A stretch of DNA of 64,000 nucleotides from Methylomonas montana. GTDB lineage: Bacteria; Pseudomonadota; Gammaproteobacteria; Methylococcales; Methylomonadaceae. This document shows, one piece after another, positions 58,664 to 64,000 of this stretch (within the stretch, counting starts at the first letter, position 1; each line of letters begins with the position of its first letter). The notes under the pieces are model-generated. The model did no database searches. It was not told the origin of the DNA and saw only the letters and a list, made by a program, of their open reading frames with translations. A program made the position numbers and the translations under genes. The stretch covers positions 1,426,001-1,490,000 of the forward strand of contig NZ_CP129884.1 of assembly GCF_030490285.1 (NCBI RefSeq). The letters are read 5' to 3'.

Positions 58664-59629
58664 TTATAGTTCATTTAGTTCTGTTTTTTCTTTCCAGCGT
58701 AAGAGGCATCCATAGATTTGGCCAAGCAAGTACGTGACATTCATCAGCTGGCGAATATTACTGCGCTTTGATGAGGCTATGAGCTTAAGCCATTTGAAAA
58801 ATTGCTTAAAGCTTTGCGAAATCAAAAACGGCGGAACACCTAGATAATTCCTTTCATACGTTGGCAGCTGATGGAGCGCAGATTTTTTTCCTGCCAGAAA
58901 GTGTAATTTTAAGAAATAACACCGATTCAATCGCCAAGGTTCTACGGCATGTATGACCGCCATATCGGGTCTGTAGCGTATGCGGGCTTTTTGCGATAAT
59001 AAGCTTTTAAACATTGCTACGTCTTCTCCGCCGCCAATGGCTTTCCCTTTCCGGTCGTATCGTTTGTCGAAGCGCAATGTTGGGTTGTCGCGGAACAGCC
59101 GCATATCATAAGCGATATTGGCGGTCCAAATAGGGGTGGATGGGTCTTCTATCCAAAATGCGGTATTGCCGTAATCAACGGCAGCCAAAAAGCCTAGCAG
59201 CTCATCTTCAAGCCAGGTTGGGCGGCAATATTGGGAGAAATCGACATACACCTTGCCCCCCGCGCATTGAGCGCCTTCGTCGAATATTGCTTGAGCAGCG
59301 GCTTCTAAAATATTTGATTGTGGGGTTTCGTCGTCGTCGATAAACACTAGGATATCAGAATTCAGCGCTTCCGCTATCGCACGGTTACGTGCTGCCACAA
59401 TGCCTTGAATCGGTTCGGTGACCCAGCGTAAAGGTGTTCCGGGCAGTTGGCTTAGTTTTGTTAATGTTTTACTTGTATCGTCGCTGCTATTGTTATTAAT
59501 CGCGAGAATCTCGTATGGAACCGGACAAGTTTGAGAGCGCATGGCCGTTACCAAATTTTCCAGGCGTTCGGCGCGATTATAAGTGCAAAAGGCAAAAGTG
59601 AGCTTTTTGTTGGTTTTTTCAGGGCTCAT
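58664..59629 (-). CDS. Family 2 glycosyltransferase
   Basis: 321 aa. The GT-A fold start FAFCTYNRAERLENLVTAM is followed by IAEALNSDILVFIDDDETPQ, with the metal-binding DxD-like DDDE. Then come GGKVYVDF and an acidic catalytic region near GGGEDVAMF. It is cytoplasmic with no strong membrane helix. It sits between the ligase and the deacetylase in the same direction. The acceptor is unknown. Confidence 0.88.
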   Translation of the reverse strand: MSPEKTNKKLTFAFCTYNRAERLENLVTAMRSQTCPVPYEILAINNNSSDDTSKTLTKLSQLPGTPLRWVTEPIQGIVAARNRAIAEALNSDILVFIDDDETPQSNILEAAAQAIFDEGAQCAGGKVYVDFSQYCRPTWLEDELLGFLAAVDYGNTAFWIEDPSTPIWTANIAYDMRLFRDNPTLRFDKRYDRKGKAIGGGEDVAMFKSLLSQKARIRYRPDMAVIHAVEPWRLNRCYFLKLHFLAGKKSALHQLPTYERNYLGVPPFLISQSFKQFFKWLKLIASSKRSNIRQLMNVTYLLGQIYGCLLRWKEKTELNEL

Positions 59630-59817
59630 TTGTGTTGTTTATAAATCAAGGATGCGATAAAAACAGAGTAGCGACGGCGATAGTAAATAACATTTCAATC
59701 TTTCCATTTAGAAATGGCTTTTGAAACAAAATAAGCGGCTTTACAGGATTCAAATTTTTCGCCTCAGTGATTTTGTGCGCAGAATTTTTCTAAATAGTTG
59801 ATCGATGGATTCCATAC

Positions 59818-60585
59818 TTAAAAATTATATGTCAGTTTGGCCCTGGCCCGATTCATATAGTAACGCGCGATTTTTTGCCAAGACACTTCGTTATCCGTAA
59901 ACGTCAATTTGCGAGATAGGCTGCTAACGCTATCGCCGGAAAAAATGGCAATTCGCCTAACCAGAAACGGGTTAGGGTCGCTGCCTAACCAGCCAGGCTG
60001 GGTAATGCAAGCCAATCGATAGCCGGCTTGTTCCGCGGCAATCAGCGAATCGTCATTGAATCGGCCGTAAGGGTAAGCGAGGCTGGTCACTTGAGTGGAA
60101 AGCAGTTTCTCCAATACGGATTTGGCAGTCGAAAGTTCGTTTTGTTGTTGCGCCAAGCTCAGTGTTGAAAGATCTGGGTGCGAACAGGTGTGAGATGCGA
60201 TTTCCATTCCGGCCGAATGCATTTCAGTTAGTTGTTCCTTTGTTAGCATCTGGGTTTGTTTGGATGCGGTCCCTAGCCAATGTGCGTGGCCACCGATGCA
60301 ATCGGTTGCGATAAACCAAGTGGCTTTCATGCCGCTCTCCAACAAAGGCAAAAATGCGCCCTGATAATTATCCGCGTAGCCATCGTCGAAAGTCAGTACA
60401 ACGGTTTTTTCCGGTAAAGCTTGAGCGTTTTGCAGGTCTTTAAATAACGCGGTTGTCCAGCCTTGGCGCTTTAAAAAACGCATATGTTTGGCGAATAAGT
60501 TGGCGTGGATAGAGTAATGGGTGTCCGGTCGACTGCCGGGGGTGCCGTGATACATCAGAATAACAGGGCTACGATGTTGGCTCAT
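59818..60585 (-). CDS. Polysaccharide deacetylase (NodB domain)
   Basis: 255 aa, carbohydrate esterase family 4. Motif 1 is LTFDDGYADN (catalytic base Asp and metal Asp), motif 2 HTCSHPDL (two metal His), and motif 3 SLAYPYGRF. No clear signal peptide is present, so it may act in the cytoplasm or be exported by another route. Its place beside the GT2 and the ligase suggests N-deacetylation of an N-acetylated surface polysaccharide, in line with the acetamido-sugar type dehydrogenase at 51507. Confidence 0.88.
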   Translation of the reverse strand: MSQHRSPVILMYHGTPGSRPDTHYSIHANLFAKHMRFLKRQGWTTALFKDLQNAQALPEKTVVLTFDDGYADNYQGAFLPLLESGMKATWFIATDCIGGHAHWLGTASKQTQMLTKEQLTEMHSAGMEIASHTCSHPDLSTLSLAQQQNELSTAKSVLEKLLSTQVTSLAYPYGRFNDDSLIAAEQAGYRLACITQPGWLGSDPNPFLVRRIAIFSGDSVSSLSRKLTFTDNEVSWQKIARYYMNRARAKLTYNF

Positions 60586-60785
60586 TGCTCTTTTTTCGAA
60601 AAGTTAGATATTTAAAGCTTAACGGAGTGTGTTGCAAAAAGCCAAAAATTTCAGGGAAAAATTTAGTTGCGTGGTTTTGTCTTTAGCGAATGGCCGATAG
60701 TATCTGGCGGGATGTGCCAGCGTACTCGCTAGCAGTGTTTGGTGTGAAAGGGTGTGGACGAACTAATGTGAAAATAACCAAGTGC

Positions 60786-60818
60786 TTTACTGGGGATTTA
60801 AATAAGACTAAAATGGTC
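60786..60818 (+). promoter_or_regulatory. Promoter and dyad before the Rrf2 regulator gene
   Basis: TTTACT (60786-60791), a 17-base spacer and TAAAAT (60809-60814). The -10 lies inside a short dyad GAC-N7-GTC (60806-60818), a fair place for autorepression by an Rrf2/IscR-type protein. Ribosome site AGAGGG lies 4-5 bases before the ATG. Confidence 0.55.
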
Positions 60819-60840
60819 CTAGATTAAGCAAGAGGGTGTA

Positions 60841-61290
60841 ATGTTACGGTTGAGCAAATTAGCAGACTATGCGACGGTGATTTTGAGCTACATAGCGAAG
60901 GATAATTCTCGTGTGCATGGGGCTGTGGAAATTGCCGAAGCAACCGGCATTGCTCAGCCTACCGTCAGCAAAATATTGAAGATTTTGCTGAAGGCCGGCG
61001 TGTTGGTCTCCACGCGTGGCGCCAAGGGCGGTTATGCATTGGCAAGAGAGCCCGGTAGGATTACCGTCGCCATGGTGATTGGCGCCCTGGAAGGACCGAT
61101 TGCCTTGACCGAGTGCACCGCATCGCACAAAGGTTGCGATCAAGCCAGCGGTTGCAAAATTCAAGGTAATTGGCACTTGATCAACCAAAAAATCGCCAAT
61201 GCTCTCGAATCGGTCACTTTGGCCGATCTGATTTTGCCGTTTAAGCAGCCGGAAGAAGTCTCCATTCCGGTTAACCAGTTGTTTCGCTAA
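60841..61290 (+). CDS. Rrf2-family SUF system regulator
   Basis: 149 aa. The winged helix-turn-helix has [20 protein letters not shown] and [12 protein letters not shown]. Three cysteines in [19 protein letters not shown] can bind an iron-sulfur cluster, as in IscR and the SUF-specific regulators of Xanthomonas type. It sits 14 bases before sufB, so it probably senses Fe-S status and controls its own operon. Confidence 0.9.
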   Translation: MLRLSKLADYATVILSYIAKDNSRVHGAVEIAEATGIAQPTVSKILKILLKAGVLVSTRGAKGGYALAREPGRITVAMVIGALEGPIALTECTASHKGCDQASGCKIQGNWHLINQKIANALESVTLADLILPFKQPEEVSIPVNQLFR

Positions 61291-61304
61291 TTATCAAAAA
61301 GATT

Positions 61305-62753
61305 ATGTCTACAAGCGCACAAGAAATTGAACATCTGATCAGCCAGGAATACAAACAAGGCTTTGTGACCGAGCTGGAAGTCGATACTTTTCCGCCGGGC
61401 TTGGATGAAGATGTGATTCGCCGGCTGTCCAAAGTCAAAAACGAGCCGGAATTTATGCTGGAATATCGGCTTAAAGCGTTTCGGCATTGGCAGACCATGC
61501 CATCCCCGAACTGGGCGCAACTCAAGATCGATCCCATCGATTATCAATCGATTAGTTACTACTCGGCACCCAAATCGAAAAAAGCCGGCCCGAAAAGCTT
61601 GGACGAAGTCGATCCGGAATTGCTGGATACCTATAAAAAACTAGGTATTCCGCTCGACGAACAAGAACGCTTGGCCGGCATCGCCGTCGATGCGGTGTTC
61701 GATAGCGTGTCGGTAGCCACCACTTTTAAAGGCAAACTGAAAGATGCCGGCGTGATTTTCTGCCCGATTTCCGAAGCCTTGCAGGAACACCCTGAATTAG
61801 TGAAGCAATATCTCGGCACCGTGGTGCCGCCTGGCGATAATTTCTTTGCCGCACTGAATTCGGCGGTATTTACCGACGGTTCCTTCGTTTATATCCCCAA
61901 AGGCGTACGCTGCCCGATGGAGTTGTCGACCTATTTCCGGATCAATGCCGCCAACACCGGCCAGTTTGAACGCACGCTGATTATCGCCGACGAAGGCTCG
62001 CATGTGTCGTATCTGGAAGGCTGCACTGCGCCGATGCGCGACGAAAACCAATTACATGCGGCAGTGGTGGAGTTGGTTGCATTGGAAAACGCTCAGATCA
62101 AATATTCGACCGTGCAAAACTGGTATCCCGGCGACAAGGATGGCAAAGGCGGTATCTACAATTTCGTCACCAAGCGCGCCGAATGCCGTGGCCGCAACTC
62201 GAAAGTGTCCTGGACCCAGGTGGAAACCGGCTCGGCCATCACCTGGAAGTATCCAAGCTGCGTGTTGCTGGGCGACGATTCGGTTGGCGAGTTTTATTCG
62301 GTGGCCCTGACCAACAATCTGCAACAGGCCGACACCGGCACCAAGATGATCCATATCGGTAAAAACACCCGTAGCACCATCGTGTCGAAAGGTATTTCCG
62401 CCGGCCGGGCGCAGAATACCTATCGCGGTTTGGTCAAGGTCGCCAAATCCGCCGAACACGCCCGCAATCATACCCAGTGCGATTCGCTGTTGGTCGGCGA
62501 TAAATGTGGCGCACATACCTTTCCATATGTCGAGGTAAAACAGCCAACCGCTCAGGTCGAACATGAAGCGACCACGTCCAAGATCAGTGAAGACCAGTTG
62601 TTCTTTTGCCAGCAACGCGGTTTGTCTGCGGAAGATGCGGTGTCGATGATTGTGAATGGTTTTTGTAAGGAAGTGTTCAAGGAGTTGCCAATGGAGTTTG
62701 CGGTTGAGGCGCAGGCGTTGTTGGGGATTAGTTTGGAAGGGGCGGTTGGTTAA
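61305..62753 (+). CDS. sufB: Fe-S cluster assembly protein SufB
   Basis: 482 aa, scaffold subunit of the SufBCD complex. Conserved parts include [40 protein letters not shown] and the C-terminal [20 protein letters not shown], then TTSKI, which contains residues for cluster assembly. Length fits the family (about 480-495). Unusually, sufC does not follow; a bestrophin-like gene starts 12 bases later. Confidence 0.95.
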   Translation: MSTSAQEIEHLISQEYKQGFVTELEVDTFPPGLDEDVIRRLSKVKNEPEFMLEYRLKAFRHWQTMPSPNWAQLKIDPIDYQSISYYSAPKSKKAGPKSLDEVDPELLDTYKKLGIPLDEQERLAGIAVDAVFDSVSVATTFKGKLKDAGVIFCPISEALQEHPELVKQYLGTVVPPGDNFFAALNSAVFTDGSFVYIPKGVRCPMELSTYFRINAANTGQFERTLIIADEGSHVSYLEGCTAPMRDENQLHAAVVELVALENAQIKYSTVQNWYPGDKDGKGGIYNFVTKRAECRGRNSKVSWTQVETGSAITWKYPSCVLLGDDSVGEFYSVALTNNLQQADTGTKMIHIGKNTRSTIVSKGISAGRAQNTYRGLVKVAKSAEHARNHTQCDSLLVGDKCGAHTFPYVEVKQPTAQVEHEATTSKISEDQLFFCQQRGLSAEDAVSMIVNGFCKEVFKELPMEFAVEAQALLGISLEGAVG

Positions 62754-62765
62754 GGTCAAAAAATC

Positions 62766-63689
62766 ATGCCATTGCGAGATTCGGCCGCCAAGTTGAGTGA
62801 TGATTTTAGCAACCAGCTAGAGTATCCGGGGTTTCTGCGCGGCGCGTTGGCTTGGCGCGGGTCGGTTACGCCTAGAATCTTGCCTGGTGTGTTTGCCGTC
62901 GCCTGTTACACGCTGGTTTTGGCATTGATAGATGCCCATTTTTATAAGCTTCCCGAGCTGGCCGTCACGCCATTTGAATACACTGGCGCGGTATTGGGTC
63001 TGGTGTTGGTGTTTCGAACCAATGCGGGGCATGAGCGCTGGTGGGAAGCGCGAAAATTATGGGGCGGCGTCGTCAATCAAAGTCGGAACCTTTTGTTGAT
63101 GATCTGGCATTACGGACCGGACGACAGGCAATGGCGTGACGATATGAACAAATGGATCGTAGCGTTTGCGTTTGTGCTGAAGGAAAGCTTGCGCCATCAA
63201 AAGAAATTAGACGACCTGAAGCAAATTCTGTCGGAGACTGAACTGACTGAATTGCGTCACGCCCGGCACATGCCAATGTTGGTTGCAAGCAAAATCGCAG
63301 CGCTGCTGGAGCAGGCTCGCAGCCGTCATTGTCTGGATGTGATCGTGTTCAGCCAATTTGAAGAACAGCGTGGGCTGTTGATCGATCATCTTGGTGGTTG
63401 CGAGCGTATTTTGAAAACGCCGATGCCTCTAGTGTATGCAATCAAGACCCGGCGCTTTATCTTGATTTATTTATTGCTGTTGCCGTTCTCGTTGATCGGC
63501 GAAGCCGGAATGGTATCTGCGTTTGTTGCAGGGCTGGTGGCTTATCCTTTGTTGTCTTTGGATAGAATTGGGTTGGAATTGCAAAACCCGTTTTCCGAAC
63601 AGAATTTGAGTCATCTGCCGTTGGGGATGATTTGCGAGGGGATTAAGAGTAATGCGGCGATACTGGCCGATTGCCAGTCTAGTGATTGA
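62766..63689 (+). CDS. Bestrophin/UPF0187-family channel protein
   Basis: 307 aa with four main hydrophobic segments. The family core VFRTNAGHERWWEARKLWGG (near residues 79-98) is clear, as is the preceding SVTPRILPGVF. Bacterial homologues form pentameric anion or cation channels in the inner membrane. It follows sufB by 12 bases, so it is likely co-transcribed from the Rrf2 promoter, but no functional link to Fe-S assembly is known to me. Confidence 0.85.
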   Translation: MPLRDSAAKLSDDFSNQLEYPGFLRGALAWRGSVTPRILPGVFAVACYTLVLALIDAHFYKLPELAVTPFEYTGAVLGLVLVFRTNAGHERWWEARKLWGGVVNQSRNLLLMIWHYGPDDRQWRDDMNKWIVAFAFVLKESLRHQKKLDDLKQILSETELTELRHARHMPMLVASKIAALLEQARSRHCLDVIVFSQFEEQRGLLIDHLGGCERILKTPMPLVYAIKTRRFILIYLLLLPFSLIGEAGMVSAFVAGLVAYPLLSLDRIGLELQNPFSEQNLSHLPLGMICEGIKSNAAILADCQSSD

Positions 63690-63711
63690 GTTTCGCAGGT
63701 TGGTTTTTGGG

Positions 63712-63984
63712 TGTCGCTGGCGCGACGCTATGTTTAGAAGTCGGGTCTCGGCCCGACAGCCGAGATACTTTCTGCTACGAAAGCCATCCATGGCTTTCGC
63801 CCTTCGGGCCAGCCTTTGGCTGTTCAAATTCGCTTCCGGCGAATTTGTGCGTCGCCAAAAGAAAGTATCCAAAGAAAAGGCCACCCGAAATTCCGCCAAT
63901 TTCCTGCGCTTTACGAAAACCATCCATGGTTTTCGCCCTGCGGGCCAGCCTATCGGCTGTTCAAATTTGCTCCAGGCAAATTTG
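63712..63984. repeat. Dense hairpin array with two diverged copies of a 71-72-nt unit
   Basis: Copy 1 (63777-63847) and copy 2 (63913-63984) each fold into four hairpins. In stem 1, CGAAAGCC/GGCTTTCG becomes CGAAAACC/GGTTTTCG. In the last stem, CAAATTCG/CGAATTTG becomes CAAATTTG/CAAATTTG. Both are compensatory. Copy 1 is framed by GATACTTTCT (63764-63773) and AGAAAGTATC (63860-63869). Two more small hairpins precede it: GTCGC/GCGAC (63712-63725) and GTCGGG/CCCGAC (63740-63757). The spacer AAAGAAAGTATCCAAAGAAA resembles a common proteobacterial intergenic repeat. No gene follows the bestrophin gene up to the window end. Confidence 0.85.
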
Positions 63985-64000
63985 TCGCTTTTGGCGAGGG

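Noticed and set aside
63471-63923. 150-codon minus-strand frame at the window end
   Set aside because: Antisense to the bestrophin gene and running through the hairpin array.

Overview
The window reads as chromosome of a gammaproteobacterium, most likely a methanotroph of the order Methylococcales (Methylomonas/Methylobacter type). This is an inference from gene order and protein style: a polar-type flagellar block, two PEP-CTERM proteins with an exosortase-A-associated ligase, and many short palindromic intergenic repeats. No methane-oxidation gene lies inside the window, so the genus is not proven. Gene density is high and most genes are ordinary housekeeping genes on both strands.

Layout. 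1-9231: flagellar basal-body/export cluster flrB(partial)-flrC-fliEFGHIJK, with two good sigma-54 promoter matches (before fliE, and inside the end of fliJ before fliK) that fit control by FlrC. 9240-12442: ribosomal operon rpsF-rpsR-DUF2232-rplI, then hldD. 12560-18412: two PEP-CTERM surface proteins flanking ppsA; the first has a c-di-GMP-I-like riboswitch candidate in its leader, and ppsA has a perfect 13-bp inverted repeat over its start region. Downstream lies gene debris (a ppsA 3' relic, an IS200/IS605-like hairpin, a frameshifted receiver domain). 18413-28000: FNT channel, waaA, argG, an unknown membrane protein, a small cytochrome c, cysG, a TusA-like protein, a HAD phosphatase, rppH, cpdA and gmm. 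27853-33102: arginine genes argA, argF and argD with a ygiM-like gene and a second debris patch holding an ilvD C-terminal relic. 33376-38527: an unknown protein, a CBS-GGDEF-EAL protein, and split dihydroxyacetone kinase subunits dhaL/dhaK with a HAD phosphatase.

38724-50790: two tandem tRNA-Phe genes, then the classic rimP-nusA-infB-rbfA-truB-rpsO-pnp translation/RNA block, a seven-copy heptanucleotide repeat, a family-5 uracil-DNA glycosylase, uvrC and pgsA. 50855-60585: TetR regulator and an A+T-richer glycan region (UDP-sugar dehydrogenase, UDP-glucuronate-type epimerase, fucosyltransferase-like protein, membrane alkaline-phosphatase-superfamily transferase, exosortase-A-associated O-glycosylation ligase homologue, family 2 glycosyltransferase, polysaccharide deacetylase). 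60841-63689: Rrf2 regulator, sufB and a bestrophin-like channel. The window ends in a dense array of hairpins containing two 71-72-nt copies whose stems differ by compensatory changes.

How the parts may connect: the PEP-CTERM proteins, the exosortase-associated ligase and the glycan genes point to a surface-glycoprotein/exopolysaccharide programme. The riboswitch candidate and the GGDEF-EAL protein suggest c-di-GMP may couple this programme to motility, which the flagellar block represents. No single clearly new multi-gene system is visible. The most unusual signals are the riboswitch candidate, the covarying terminal repeats, the heptamer tract and the relic patches.
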